NCBI GenBank assembly: GCA_052390415.1
Contig: JBQTGY010000062.1
Coordinates: 1 to 44,947, forward strand
Source: JANNWF01 sp052390415
GTDB taxonomy: Bacteria > Pseudomonadota > Gammaproteobacteria > Xanthomonadales > Xanthomonadaceae
Direction: 5' to 3'
Length of the DNA stretch: 44,947 bases
Made by a program: the position numbers and the translations under genes
Shown here: positions 31,538-40,444 of the stretch, piece after piece
Numbering within the stretch: the stretch's first letter is position 1
Layout of the letters: the number at the start of each line of letters is the position of its first letter
The notes under the pieces: generated by a model
The model's input: the letters and a program-made list of their open reading frames with translations, nothing else
The model's database searches: none
What the model was told of the DNA's origin: nothing

Positions 31538-33295
31538 ATGCGTACTCATTTTTGCGGCCTGATCGACGAGCGCTTGATCGGCCAGACCGTCACCTTGTGT
31601 GGTTGGGCCGACGTTGCCCGAAACTTGGGCGGTGTTTGTTTTGTCGACCTGCGCGATCACGAAGGCATCGTGCAAGTGGTTGCCGAGCCCGACAATCCTG
31701 CCTACGCCAATGCGGCGCAAGTGGGCTACGAAGACTGCCTGCGGATCACCGGCGTGGTGCGCGCACGCCACAACGCCAACGCCAAGCTGAAGAGTGGTGC
31801 GGTCGAAGTGTTGGCGCAGCAGATCGAGATCGTCAATGCGGCCAAGAATCTGCCGTACCACTTCCACGAGACGCCGGGCGAAGAAGTCCGCCTCAAGTAC
31901 CGCTATCTCGACTTGCGTCGGCCAGAAATGCAGCGCGCCATGCGCATTCGAATTCGTCTGGTGCAGGCGCTGCGCCGTTGGCTGGACGCGCGTGACTTTC
32001 AGGACATCGAAACCCCGATCCTGACCAAGGCCACACCCGAGGGCGCGCGCGACTTTTTGGTGCCAGCGCGAATGCATCCGGGTGAGTTTTACGCGTTGCC
32101 GCAGTCGCCGCAGTTGTTCAAGCAGATCCTGATGGTCGCTGGGTTTGATCGTTACTACCAGATCGCGCGTTGTTTCCGCGACGAAGCCCTGCGTGCCGAT
32201 CGCCAACTCGAGTTCACCCAGCTTGATATGGAGTTTGCGTGGGTGGACGAGCGCGCCGTGCAGGATTGCGTTGAGGGATTGATTCGCGATGTGTTCCGCG
32301 AGGTGCTCGACGTCGCGCTGGATGATCCTTTTCCGCGTTTGACCTATGCCGATGCAATGCGCCGCTACGGTTCCGACAAGCCTGACCTGCGCATCGCGCT
32401 GGAGCTGGTTGACGTCGCTGAGTTGCTGGTTGGCAGCGAGTTCAAGGTGTTTTCCGATTGGGCTTGCAACCCGCAGGGCCGCATCGCGGTGCTGCGTTGC
32501 CCCGGCGCCAGCACGTGGTCGCGCAAGCAGATCGATGACCTGGGCGCGCACGCGGCCAAGTTTGGAGCCAAGGGGTTGGCGTGGATCAAGGTCGAAGACG
32601 TCAGTCGCGGCCGCGAAGGCGTCAATTCGCCGATTGCCAAGTTCCTGGATGATTCCACGTTGACCGCCGTGCTCGGTGCGACGGGTGCGCAATCCGGCGA
32701 TCTGCTGGTGTTCGGTGCCGGCGTCTATAAAACGGTCTGCGACTTCATGGGCGCGGTGCGCTTGAAAGTGGGGCGTGATCTGGGCCTGGTCGAGAACGGC
32801 TGGCGGCCGTTGTGGGTGACTGACTTCCCGATGTTCGAATTTGACGACGAGGCGCAGCGTTTTGTCGCCCTGCATCATCCGTTCACGGCTCCCGCAATCG
32901 ACGACATCGCCGATCTCAAAACCGACGCATTGACGGCGGTTTCGCGCGCGTATGACATGGTGTTGAACGGCAACGAGATCGGCGGTGGTTCAATCCGCAT
33001 CCATCGGTCCGACATGCAAAGCGCGGTGTTCGATTTGCTGGGTATCGGCGCGGAAGAAGCAGAAGCGAAGTTCGGCTTCCTGCTCGATGCACTTCGCCAC
33101 GGCGCGCCGCCGCACGGAGGCATCGCCTTCGGCATTGATCGCATCGCTGCGTTGATGGCAGGTACCGACTCCATCCGCGACGTGATCGCGTTCCCGAAAA
33201 CCACGACTGCGCAGTGCCTGATGACCGGCGCGCCCTCAGTTATTCCCGATGCGCAGCTGGCGGAAGTGCACGTGCGGGCGGTGCCGAAGGTCTGA
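31538..33295 (+). CDS. aspS: Aspartyl-tRNA synthetase
   Basis: At 585 residues this is the bacterial type (E. coli 590). It has an OB anticodon-binding domain (LCGWADVARNLGGVCFVDLRD), motif 2 FRDEALRADRQLEFTQLDMEF, an inserted GAD domain of the bacterial form (after GSDKPDL) and motif 3 GIAFGIDRI. It charges tRNA-Asp with aspartate in the cytoplasm. ATG 31538 (MRTHFCGLIDERLIGQTV) is the usual start. A TACACT hexamer (31468-31473) is a possible -10 with a 58-nt leader. It heads the ruv/tol region. Confidence 0.97.
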   Translation: MRTHFCGLIDERLIGQTVTLCGWADVARNLGGVCFVDLRDHEGIVQVVAEPDNPAYANAAQVGYEDCLRITGVVRARHNANAKLKSGAVEVLAQQIEIVNAAKNLPYHFHETPGEEVRLKYRYLDLRRPEMQRAMRIRIRLVQALRRWLDARDFQDIETPILTKATPEGARDFLVPARMHPGEFYALPQSPQLFKQILMVAGFDRYYQIARCFRDEALRADRQLEFTQLDMEFAWVDERAVQDCVEGLIRDVFREVLDVALDDPFPRLTYADAMRRYGSDKPDLRIALELVDVAELLVGSEFKVFSDWACNPQGRIAVLRCPGASTWSRKQIDDLGAHAAKFGAKGLAWIKVEDVSRGREGVNSPIAKFLDDSTLTAVLGATGAQSGDLLVFGAGVYKTVCDFMGAVRLKVGRDLGLVENGWRPLWVTDFPMFEFDDEAQRFVALHHPFTAPAIDDIADLKTDALTAVSRAYDMVLNGNEIGGGSIRIHRSDMQSAVFDLLGIGAEEAEAKFGFLLDALRHGAPPHGGIAFGIDRIAALMAGTDSIRDVIAFPKTTTAQCLMTGAPSVIPDAQLAEVHVRAVPKV

Positions 33296-33395
33296 GCAGG
33301 CGGCGTCTGCCACGTGCAGGCAAGTGCCACACCCACGTCAGCCCCGCGTAGGCGGTGATCCATTGGCGAGCAAGCGTCAACCGGGTCGTCGGGCT

Positions 33396-33430
33396 TCTGG
33401 ATTCCCGCCTGCGCGGGAATGACGACGAGT
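33396..33430. repeat. Palindromic repeat ATTCCCGC-CTGC-GCGGGAAT
   Basis: A perfect 8-bp stem (33401-33408 and 33413-33420) with a 4-nt loop lies within TCTGG and GACGACGAG flanks, in the 230-bp aspS-ruvC gap. It is the intact form of the element split at 17538-17597, a classic dispersed repeat (from memory). Confidence 0.8.
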
Positions 33431-33525
33431 GGCAGGACGTCGTTACCTACGTGCTAACCTTCGGCAGTTTTTTGGCCCGCCAATCCAATTCAGGCCATCC
33501 TCATCAGCCCATCGCAGATCCACTT

Positions 33526-34068
33526 GTGCCACGCATCCTAGGCATTGATCCGGGCAGCCAACGCACCGGTGTGGGCATCGTCGATGCCGATGCCAGCGGT
33601 GCCTGTCGGCACGTGCATCACGAGGCCTTGATGGTGGCCAATGCGGAGGATTTTCCGCGTCGATTGAAGGCAATTCTGGACGGTGTGGGCGGCTTGATCG
33701 AACGTTTCAAGCCAGACGAGGTGGCAGTGGAGCGCGTGTTCATGGCGAAAAATCCCGACTCCGCACTCAAGCTCGGGCAGGCACGTGGAGCAGCTATCTG
33801 CGCGGTAGTGCAGCGCGATTTGCCTGTGCACGAGTATTCGCCGATGCAGATCAAGAATGCTGTGGTTGGTCGTGGTGTGGCCGACAAGGCGCAGGTACAG
33901 CACATGGTCGGGGTGTTGTTGAAGCTTTCCGGAAAGTTGCAGGCGGACGCCGCCGATGCATTGGCCGTGGCGATCACGCACGCGCATTCCCGCACGTTGG
34001 CCGAGCGCACCGGCGTCGCCGCATCCGTATTGCTGCGGCGGCGCGGTGGGCGAGGGTACGGGCGATGA
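33526..34068 (+). CDS. ruvC: Holliday junction endonuclease RuvC
   Basis: This 180-residue protein starts MPRILGIDPGSQRTG with catalytic Asp8. VAVERVF (catalytic Glu) and DAADALAVAITHAH (two Asp) complete the RuvC metal site. As a dimer it cuts Holliday junctions processed by RuvAB. It uses a GTG start at 33526, since no ATG fits the family N-terminus. Its stop overlaps the ruvA ATG by four bases. It is the first gene of the ruv-tol block. Confidence 0.96.
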   Translation: MPRILGIDPGSQRTGVGIVDADASGACRHVHHEALMVANAEDFPRRLKAILDGVGGLIERFKPDEVAVERVFMAKNPDSALKLGQARGAAICAVVQRDLPVHEYSPMQIKNAVVGRGVADKAQVQHMVGVLLKLSGKLQADAADALAVAITHAHSRTLAERTGVAASVLLRRRGGRGYGR

Positions 34069-34655
34069 TCGGTCGACTGCGCGGCATCCTTGTCTACAAA
34101 CAACCGCCTGGTCTGATGATTGATGTTGGTGGGGTCGGTTATGAGCTGGAAGCGCCGATGAGCACCATCTACGACTTGCCCGAGATTGGCCGTGAGGTGA
34201 CCTTGTTCACCCATCACGCGGTCAAGGAAGACAGCGTCGCCCTGTACGGGTTTCTGCACGAAGCCGAGCGCCGCTTGTTTCGCGATCTGCAAAAGGTCAC
34301 TGGCATCGGTGCCAAGATTGCGCTGGCGGTATTGTCGGGCGTCAGCGTCGATGCGTTCGCGCGCCTGGTGCAGGCCGCCGACGTGGCCGCTTTGACGCGC
34401 GTGCCCGGCATTGGCAAGAAAACCGCCGAACGCATCGTGGTCGAGTTGCGCGATCGCGTGGCCGGCGGCAGCAGCAGTGTCGGTCGCAATGCGGGTGCCG
34501 TGCCGACCGATCCGGTCTCCGAAGCCAGCGTGGCCTTGGCCGCGCTTGGCTACAAACCCGTCGAAGTGTCACGCATGGTCGCGCAGTCGACGGAAGCCGG
34601 AGACAGCGCCGAAACAATCATTCGCAAGGCGCTCAGATCGGCGTTGAAACAATGA
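34065..34655 (+). CDS. ruvA: Holliday junction-binding protein RuvA
   Basis: This 196-residue protein has an OB-fold N-terminus (MIGRLRGILVYKQPPGLMID), two helix-hairpin-helix motifs (LQKVTGIGAKIAL and RVPGIGKKTAERIVVEL) and a C-terminal domain (DSAETIIRKALR) that contacts RuvB. It binds the four-way junction as a tetramer and guides branch migration. It overlaps both neighbours by four bases (ruvC stop, ruvB start), indicating translational coupling of ruvCAB. Confidence 0.96.
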   Translation: MIGRLRGILVYKQPPGLMIDVGGVGYELEAPMSTIYDLPEIGREVTLFTHHAVKEDSVALYGFLHEAERRLFRDLQKVTGIGAKIALAVLSGVSVDAFARLVQAADVAALTRVPGIGKKTAERIVVELRDRVAGGSSSVGRNAGAVPTDPVSEASVALAALGYKPVEVSRMVAQSTEAGDSAETIIRKALRSALKQ

Positions 34656-35719
34656 GCGAGCGCGGCGTGTCCGATCACAGCAGGCCCGAGCGCATCATCG
34701 CCGGCAAGGCCGCACGCGAAGACGAGGCCCTGGAGGCCAGCATCCGGCCGAAACGGCTGGACGAATACCTGGGTCAGGAAGCGGTCCGCGAACAGATGAA
34801 GATCTTCATCGAAGCGGCCAAGCGACGCGGCGAGGCGCTGGATCATGTATTGATTTTTGGGCCGCCGGGCTTGGGCAAGACCACGCTCTCGCACGTGATC
34901 GCCAACGAACTTGGCGTGCAGATGCGGCAGACTTCCGGTCCGGTGATCGAGCGCGCCGGCGATCTGGCCGCGCTGCTGACCAACCTGCAACCGCACGACG
35001 TGCTGTTCGTCGACGAAATTCATCGCCTGTCGCCGGTGGTCGAGGAAGTGCTGTACCCGGCGATGGAAGATTTTCAGATCGACATCATGATCGGCGAGGG
35101 TCCGGCCGCACGATCCATCAAACTGGACCTGCCGCCGTTCACCCTGATCGGTGCGACCACGCGCGCGGGGTTGTTGACCGGTCCTTTGCGTGATCGTTTT
35201 GGCATCGTGCAACGCCTGCAATTTTATTCACCCGCCGAGTTGACGCGCATCGTGCAGCGTTCGGCGCAGATATTCGGCATTGCCTGCGAGCCCGATGGTG
35301 CGGCGGAAATCGCCAAGCGATCGCGTGGCACACCGCGTATCGCCAATCGGTTGTTGCGCCGTGTCCGTGATTACGCACAAGTGCGAGGCGATGGGTGCAT
35401 CACTCATATCGCTGCGGAAGCCGCCATGCGCATGCTGAAGATCGATGCGGAAGGCTTCGATGAGTTGGATCGCCGCCTGTTGCGCAGCATCATCGAGAAT
35501 TTTGACGGTGGGCCGGTGGGGGTCGAGTCGCTTGCCGCCGGTTTGTCGGAGGAACGCGGCACGCTCGAGGATGTCATCGAGCCCTACTTGATCCAGCAGG
35601 GTTTTCTGATTCGCACTGCCCGCGGTCGCATGGCCTCGGTCAAGGCGTATCGGCATATGGGTCTCACCCCGCCCAGCACGCGCGCGGCAGACTTGTTCGA
35701 CGAGAACATCGACGGATGA
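34652..35719 (+). CDS. ruvB: Holliday junction branch-migration motor RuvB
   Basis: This 355-residue AAA+ ATPase has Walker A GPPGLGKT (70-77) and Walker B FVDEIHR, a sensor GATTRAG and the arginine finger region (GPLRDRFGIV), with a winged-helix C-terminus. Hexamers drive branch migration on DNA with RuvA. The overlap with ruvA supports co-translation. The following ybgC gene starts 10 nt after its stop, linking ruv to tol. Confidence 0.97.
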   Translation: MSERGVSDHSRPERIIAGKAAREDEALEASIRPKRLDEYLGQEAVREQMKIFIEAAKRRGEALDHVLIFGPPGLGKTTLSHVIANELGVQMRQTSGPVIERAGDLAALLTNLQPHDVLFVDEIHRLSPVVEEVLYPAMEDFQIDIMIGEGPAARSIKLDLPPFTLIGATTRAGLLTGPLRDRFGIVQRLQFYSPAELTRIVQRSAQIFGIACEPDGAAEIAKRSRGTPRIANRLLRRVRDYAQVRGDGCITHIAAEAAMRMLKIDAEGFDELDRRLLRSIIENFDGGPVGVESLAAGLSEERGTLEDVIEPYLIQQGFLIRTARGRMASVKAYRHMGLTPPSTRAADLFDENIDG

Positions 35720-35729
35720 GCCTGCACAC

Positions 35730-36179
35730 ATGAGTGAAGCGTATTCGTTCAGCTGGCCGCTACGGGTGTATTGGGAAGATACCGACGCTGGTGGGGTGGT
35801 CTACCACGCCAGCTATGTGCGCTTCATCGAGCGTGCGCGCACCGAATGGCTGCGTTCGCTCGGCGTAACGCAGAGTGATTGGCAGGCGCGCGCAGATCGA
35901 TTGTTTGCGGTCAGTTCGGTGCAGCTGGATTTTCTGAAGCCAGCCAGACTGGATGATGCGCTCGACGTGTCGGTTGAACTGGTGGAGTTGCGTGGCGCCA
36001 GCATGGTGTTCGCGCAGCAACTGCGGCGACCGGCCGATGGTGCGCTGCTGCTGCGTGCGAAGGTGCGCGCGGTATCGCTTGCGGCCAGCACATTTCGGCC
36101 TGCGCCGATTCCGGAAGCGTTGGTGGCCTTGATGACCCCGTTTTGCTTGAAGCAGCGTTCCAGTCCTTTTGCGGAGTGA
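35730..36179 (+). CDS. ybgC: Tol-Pal-associated acyl-CoA thioesterase YbgC
   Basis: This 149-residue single hot-dog-fold protein has the catalytic segment WEDTDAGGVVYHASYVRFIERARTEWLR (residues 11-38, with the Asp of EDTD). YbgC thioesterases hydrolyse short acyl-CoAs and contact the phospholipid-synthesis machinery near the inner membrane. It lies between ruvB and tolQ (5-nt gap to tolQ), the standard order for the Tol-Pal operon. Confidence 0.94.
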   Translation: MSEAYSFSWPLRVYWEDTDAGGVVYHASYVRFIERARTEWLRSLGVTQSDWQARADRLFAVSSVQLDFLKPARLDDALDVSVELVELRGASMVFAQQLRRPADGALLLRAKVRAVSLAASTFRPAPIPEALVALMTPFCLKQRSSPFAE

Positions 36180-36184
36180 CACTG

Positions 36185-37009
36185 ATGTCCGAGTTCTTTC
36201 CACTGCGGCGTGCCATGGCGATCCTCGCACTCGCTTTCTTGCCGTTGGTAGCAATGGCGCAAGATGCAATTCCTGCATTGCCGACGGATGCGCCGGAAGA
36301 CGCGGCGACCGCAGGAATTATCGTCAGCAACGATGGTCTCGACATCCTGCACCTGATCCTGCACGCGAGCATTCCGGTGCAAGCGGTGATGCTGATCCTG
36401 GTGCTGGCTTCGGTCGCTTCCTGGATGATCATCTTTCGCAAGAAACAAGGGCTGGATGCCGCCGCGAAAGAAGCCAACAGCTTCGAGGAGCGCTTCTGGT
36501 CGGGCGCAGATCTATCGAGTTTGTTTCGCGACGCCACCCAGAAAGATCGCAACATCGAAGGCCTGGAGGCTGTGTTCGAGGCCGGATTTCGCGAATTTGC
36601 CAGGCTGCGGCAAAAGAAGGGCATGGACGCGCGCACTCAGTTGGAAGGCGCGCAGCGCGCCATGCGCGCGCAGTTGTCGCGTGAAGTCGACACGCTGGAA
36701 CACAACCTCGAGTTTTTGGCGACGGTTGGCTCGATCAGTCCTTACATCGGCCTGCTCGGCACCGTGTGGGGAATCATGATCAGCTTCCACAGCTTGTCCA
36801 ACGTGAAGGAAGCGACCATTGCGACGGTCGCGCCCGGCATCTCCGAGGCCTTGATCGCGACCGCCATGGGCCTGTTTGCCGCGATTCCGGCCGTGGTCGC
36901 CTACAACCGTTATTCGACCCGGGTTGAACGTTTGAACGTGCGCTACGAGGCGTTTGCCGAGGAGTTCAGCTCGATTCTGCAGCGGCAGTCGCATGCGGAT
37001 GAGCATTGA
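36185..37009 (+). CDS. tolQ: Tol-Pal energising protein TolQ with signal-like extension
   Basis: This 274-residue protein is longer than E. coli TolQ (230). The extra N-terminus has a hydrophobic segment with a plausible signal-peptidase site (MAILALAFLPLVAMAQ, residues 11-26) before the first true helix (ASIPVQAVMLILVLASVASW, 61-80). The remaining two helices (PYIGLLGTVWGIMISF and a last one around GISEALIATAMGLFAAIPAVV) are conserved. It forms the proton channel with TolR that energises TolA during outer-membrane constriction. The N-terminus of TolQ lies in the periplasm, so a cleavable signal would fit topology. Confidence 0.94.
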   Translation: MSEFFPLRRAMAILALAFLPLVAMAQDAIPALPTDAPEDAATAGIIVSNDGLDILHLILHASIPVQAVMLILVLASVASWMIIFRKKQGLDAAAKEANSFEERFWSGADLSSLFRDATQKDRNIEGLEAVFEAGFREFARLRQKKGMDARTQLEGAQRAMRAQLSREVDTLEHNLEFLATVGSISPYIGLLGTVWGIMISFHSLSNVKEATIATVAPGISEALIATAMGLFAAIPAVVAYNRYSTRVERLNVRYEAFAEEFSSILQRQSHADEH

Positions 37010-37051
37010 GTGAAGCAGTTCCAGAAAAGCGTAAGGGCATCGGCTCTGCGA

Positions 37052-37080
37052 GAACTGGAACTGGAGCTGGAACTGGTTCC
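37052..37080. repeat. Hexamer repeat (four GARCTG units) between tolQ and tolR
   Basis: GAACTG, GAACTG, GAGCTG and GAACTG follow one another at 37052-37075. They lie in the 110-nt tolQ-tolR gap, unusually long for this operon. The repeat number could vary between strains. It has no recognised role. Confidence 0.6.
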
Positions 37081-37119
37081 TTCGTCGCGCCGCGCAAATC
37101 TCGTTTGAGGAATTGATGC

Positions 37120-37569
37120 ATGTCTGCCAGCTTTTCCGGCCGCAAGCGCCGGCACCGCAAGCTCAAGGCCGAGATCAACGTCGTGCCTTACATCGACGTG
37201 ATGTTGGTGCTGCTGATCATCTTCATGGTCACCGCACCGCTGCTCAATCTGGGCGTCGACATCGAGCTGCCGCAATCCAATGCGAAGCCAGTTGAACAAC
37301 AGAAAGATCCGGTAATCGTCGAAGTCACCCAGGACGGCCGTTATTACCTCACCTTGCAGGGCGCAGCGGCCGAAGAAATCGACGCACAAACCTTGCAGCT
37401 GAAGGTGGGCGCCTTCGCGCGTGCCAATCCCGAAGTGGCGGTGCTGATCGCAGGCGACCACCGCGTCGATTACGGCACCATCTATCAGGGCATGGTGATC
37501 CTGCAGGGCGCGGGAGTGACCAAGGTCGGGCTGATGAGCGCGCCCGCTGACGCCGTCAAAGGTCGCTAA
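37120..37569 (+). CDS. tolR: Tol-Pal protein TolR
   Basis: This 149-residue single-helix inner-membrane protein has a basic N-terminus (SGRKRRHRKLKAEINV), the helix VPYIDVMLVLLIIFMVTAPL with the proton-path Asp26 (Asp23 in E. coli), then a periplasmic domain containing the ExbD-type KDPVIVEVTQDG and YGTIYQGMVILQGAGVTKVGL. With TolQ it forms the proton-driven motor that drives TolA. Confidence 0.96.
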   Translation: MSASFSGRKRRHRKLKAEINVVPYIDVMLVLLIIFMVTAPLLNLGVDIELPQSNAKPVEQQKDPVIVEVTQDGRYYLTLQGAAAEEIDAQTLQLKVGAFARANPEVAVLIAGDHRVDYGTIYQGMVILQGAGVTKVGLMSAPADAVKGR

Positions 37570-37579
37570 TCGCACACCG

Positions 37580-38506
37580 ATGGAACGATCCAACGACACC
37601 GCACGAGCGCTGGCGCTCTCACTAGGCGTGCATCTGCTGATTCTGGCGGTGATCTTCGCTGGCGTGCTGTTTTCCAGCGCTACGCCGCCGTTGTCGGTGG
37701 CCGGCAGCCCGATGGAAGCGACCTTGATGAGCGCGCCGGCCAACTTCAAGCCAACCGCTCCCTCAGCCCCTCCCAAGCCAGTGACACCCGCCGCACCCCC
37801 GCCGCAACCCAAGCCCACACCGCGTCCGCAAGAGGCGGAAACACCGCCACAACCGACCCCACAAGCGCCGCTACCCAAACCCGATACCCGCGAAACCGAA
37901 CGTGCCGCACAGCTGGCGTTGGATCAAGCTGCCGAGAAGGCAAAGCAGGAAGAAGTCGAGCGCAAGCGGCAACAGCAGATCGAGCTGGATGCGGAAAAGC
38001 AGAAACAGGAAGCGGAAACCCGAGAGCGTCTGCGCAAGGAACAGGACGAGCGCGAGAAAGAGTTGGCCGATATTCGCCAGCAACGCGAGGCGGCGGAGCG
38101 CGCGCGAAAATTGGAAGAAGAAAAGCTCAAGCAACTGGAAGATCGCGCCAAACCCGCGGCGCCAACCAACACGCCCAGCGAAACCCCGCCGGCGACACAA
38201 CTCGGCAATCAGGGTCGTGACGACAGCTTGTTGGGCCGCTACAGCCTGGCGATTCAAGCCGCGGTGACCCAAAATTGGCTGCGGCCGGATGCAACGCGGC
38301 CGGGCGTCCGCTGCGTGTTGCGCATCCTGCAAATACCGGGCGGTGAGGTCATTCAGGTCTCTGTCAGCACACCCTGTAATGCTGACGACCCCACGCGGCG
38401 CTCAATTGAGGCGGCGGTGTTGAAAGCGCAACCGTTGCCCTATACCGGCTACGAATCCGTGTTCCAGCGTGAAATTCGGTTCAATTTCAAATACGACGGC
38501 GAATAA
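37580..38506 (+). CDS. tolA: Tol-Pal coupling protein TolA
   Basis: This 308-residue protein has an N-terminal helix ALALSLGVHLLILAVIFAGVLF (about 10-31), a Pro-rich stretch (45-95), a long Lys/Glu/Arg coiled coil (100-195) that spans the periplasm, and a C-terminal domain (from about 215: SLLGRYSLAIQAAVTQNWLR) that binds Pal/TolB. Two Cys residues in GVRCVLR and TPCNAD probably form a disulfide. It starts 10 nt after the tolR stop. Confidence 0.93.
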   Translation: MERSNDTARALALSLGVHLLILAVIFAGVLFSSATPPLSVAGSPMEATLMSAPANFKPTAPSAPPKPVTPAAPPPQPKPTPRPQEAETPPQPTPQAPLPKPDTRETERAAQLALDQAAEKAKQEEVERKRQQQIELDAEKQKQEAETRERLRKEQDEREKELADIRQQREAAERARKLEEEKLKQLEDRAKPAAPTNTPSETPPATQLGNQGRDDSLLGRYSLAIQAAVTQNWLRPDATRPGVRCVLRILQIPGGEVIQVSVSTPCNADDPTRRSIEAAVLKAQPLPYTGYESVFQREIRFNFKYDGE

Positions 38507-38510
38507 TCCG

Positions 38511-39827
38511 ATGAAGCGACTGCTTGCCTGCTTTTCAGCGACATTTCTTGCTTTGGCGTTTTGCGCGACCGCGAGCGCTCAGGGATTGGAAATCGAGATC
38601 AACAAAGGCAATGCCGCGGCCACGCCGATCGCGGTGGTGCCGATGGAATATGTCGGCGTCGGCGCATTGCCCGAGACGGATGTGGCCGCGGTGATTCGCG
38701 GCGACCTCAATCGGTCCGGCGCGTTCAACGCGCTTTCAGAAGCCGACGTGATCGAGCGCCCGCAGCGTTTCGCCGACGTCAACTTCGCGACGTGGCGCCT
38801 CCTGCGGCAAGACTTCCTGGTCGTTGGCCGCATGCTCGACGCCACCGAGGGCGGCTATCGGGTGGAGTTCGAGTTGCTCGACGTCGCCAAGCAGGAGCCA
38901 ATGCTGCGCCTCGCCCTATCGGGCCGTGCCGGCAACTTGCGCGATGTGGCGCATCAAGTCGCAGACAAGATTTACGAGAAAATAACGACAGTGCGTGGCG
39001 CGTTCTGGACTCGGATTGCCTACGTCACCGCCACGGGCCTTGGTCAAAACATCCAGTACGCGCTGATGGTGGCCGATTCCGATGGCCACAATCCGCAGAC
39101 CGTGGTGCGCTCGCGTGAGCCGCTGTTGTCGCCGGCGTGGAGCCCGGACGGCCAGCGGCTGGCGTATGTGAGCTTCGAGCGCGGCAATTCGTCCATCTAT
39201 ATTCAGGAAATCACCACCGGCGCCCGCGAGGCGGTCGCCAGTTTCCGCGGCATCAATGGCGCGCCTTCGTTTTCGCCCGATGGCAGCCGCCTGGCGCTGA
39301 CCCTTTCGCGCAGCGGCAATCCGGAAATCCACATCATGGACCTGGGTAGCCGCGAGTTGACCCAGATCACCCGCCATTGGGGCATCGACACCGAGCCGAC
39401 CTGGACGCCCGATGGCCGCGAGATTCTGTTCACATCAGACCGTTCCGGCAAGCCGCAGATTTACCGTGTTTCTGCGGCAGGTGGCGAAGCCCAGCGCGTG
39501 ACTTCCACCGGCGAATATAACGCGCGAGTGACCGTTTGCTGTGAAGGCAAGAAGATCGCGGTGGCGCAAGGTGGCGGAAACGTTTATCGTATAGCGGTTT
39601 TTGATAGAACTTTTGGCGAACCGGGCCAGGTTTCAGTGTTGTCACCGGGTAATCTGGACGAATCGCCAAGCTTTGCCCCTAACGGCAGCATGGTGCTCTA
39701 CGCCTCCCGCGAAGGTAAGCGTGGTGTGCTTTATGCCGTTTCCGCCGATGGACGCGTGCGGCAGCGGTTGGTTCTCGCCGACGGAGACGTCAGAGAGCCC
39801 GCGTGGTCGCCATTCCGGCAGCGCTGA
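38511..39827 (+). CDS. tolB: Periplasmic Tol-Pal protein TolB
   Basis: This 438-residue protein has a signal ending near ASAQG (residue 24), an N-terminal domain (VVPMEYVGVGALPETDVAAVI) and a six-bladed beta-propeller made of SPAWSPDGQRLAYVS, APSFSPDGSRLALTL, EPTWTPDGREILFTS and later units. It binds Pal, and TolA exchange on it signals to the outer membrane. It starts four bases after the tolA stop. Confidence 0.96.
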   Translation: MKRLLACFSATFLALAFCATASAQGLEIEINKGNAAATPIAVVPMEYVGVGALPETDVAAVIRGDLNRSGAFNALSEADVIERPQRFADVNFATWRLLRQDFLVVGRMLDATEGGYRVEFELLDVAKQEPMLRLALSGRAGNLRDVAHQVADKIYEKITTVRGAFWTRIAYVTATGLGQNIQYALMVADSDGHNPQTVVRSREPLLSPAWSPDGQRLAYVSFERGNSSIYIQEITTGAREAVASFRGINGAPSFSPDGSRLALTLSRSGNPEIHIMDLGSRELTQITRHWGIDTEPTWTPDGREILFTSDRSGKPQIYRVSAAGGEAQRVTSTGEYNARVTVCCEGKKIAVAQGGGNVYRIAVFDRTFGEPGQVSVLSPGNLDESPSFAPNGSMVLYASREGKRGVLYAVSADGRVRQRLVLADGDVREPAWSPFRQR

Positions 39828-39934
39828 GTGGGTTACTTAGTTCGAAGATGCTGCATGAAGTTCTGCAAAGAAGAGCAACAAAAATAGCTGCACGTCCCAC
39901 CCCCGAAAACTTCCCCGTTAGATAGGTAAAAGTG

Positions 39935-40444
39935 ATGAACAATACGACCCGCCTCCTGCTCGCCGCCGCCATCTGCGCTTCGATGGCTGCTTGCACCAAG
40001 AAGAAAGACGTTGTGACGCCGCCTCCTGCCGAGTCGAACCCGCCGGTCGCCACCGCGCCGGTCAGCGACGGCAAGTTCACCGAAAATGACCTCGACACCG
40101 ACAGCTGCCTGCGTCAGCGCGTTGTCTATTTCGATTACGACCAAGCCGATATCCGCGCCGAGTTCGCCGCGCAGATGTCCTGCCACGCCAAGTACCTGCG
40201 TGACCGCCCGTCGGCCCGCATCACCCTGGAAGGTCACGCCGATGAGCGCGGCAGCCGCGAGTACAACATCGGCCTCGGCGAGCGTCGTGGCAATGCGGTC
40301 AACGGTGCGCTGACTGCCAACGGCGGCTCGGCCAGCCAGCTTTCCGTCGTCAGCTACGGCGAAGAGCGTCCGACCTGCAACGATTCGGCTGACGATTGCT
40401 GGGGCAAGAACCGTCGCGTCGAGATCGTCTACACGGCTCGCTGA
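39935..40444 (+). CDS. pal: Peptidoglycan-associated lipoprotein Pal
   Basis: This 169-residue outer-membrane lipoprotein has a lipobox MAAC (the Cys of MAACTKKK), a Pro-rich linker and an OmpA-like domain with YFDYDQADIR and GHADERGSREYNIGLGERR, whose Asp and Arg hold diaminopimelate of peptidoglycan. Four Cys in the mature domain (DSCLR, SCHAK, TCND, DDCW) probably form disulfides, more than in E. coli Pal. It anchors the outer membrane to the wall and is released from TolB by TolA. It overlaps the cpoB ATG by one base. Confidence 0.96.
   Translation: MNNTTRLLLAAAICASMAACTKKKDVVTPPPAESNPPVATAPVSDGKFTENDLDTDSCLRQRVVYFDYDQADIRAEFAAQMSCHAKYLRDRPSARITLEGHADERGSREYNIGLGERRGNAVNGALTANGGSASQLSVVSYGEERPTCNDSADDCWGKNRRVEIVYTAR

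Noticed and set aside
31472..32878. 468-codon open frame antisense to aspS
   Set aside because: It has no recognisable domain, no Shine-Dalgarno and lies wholly within aspS; it is a by-product of codon bias.
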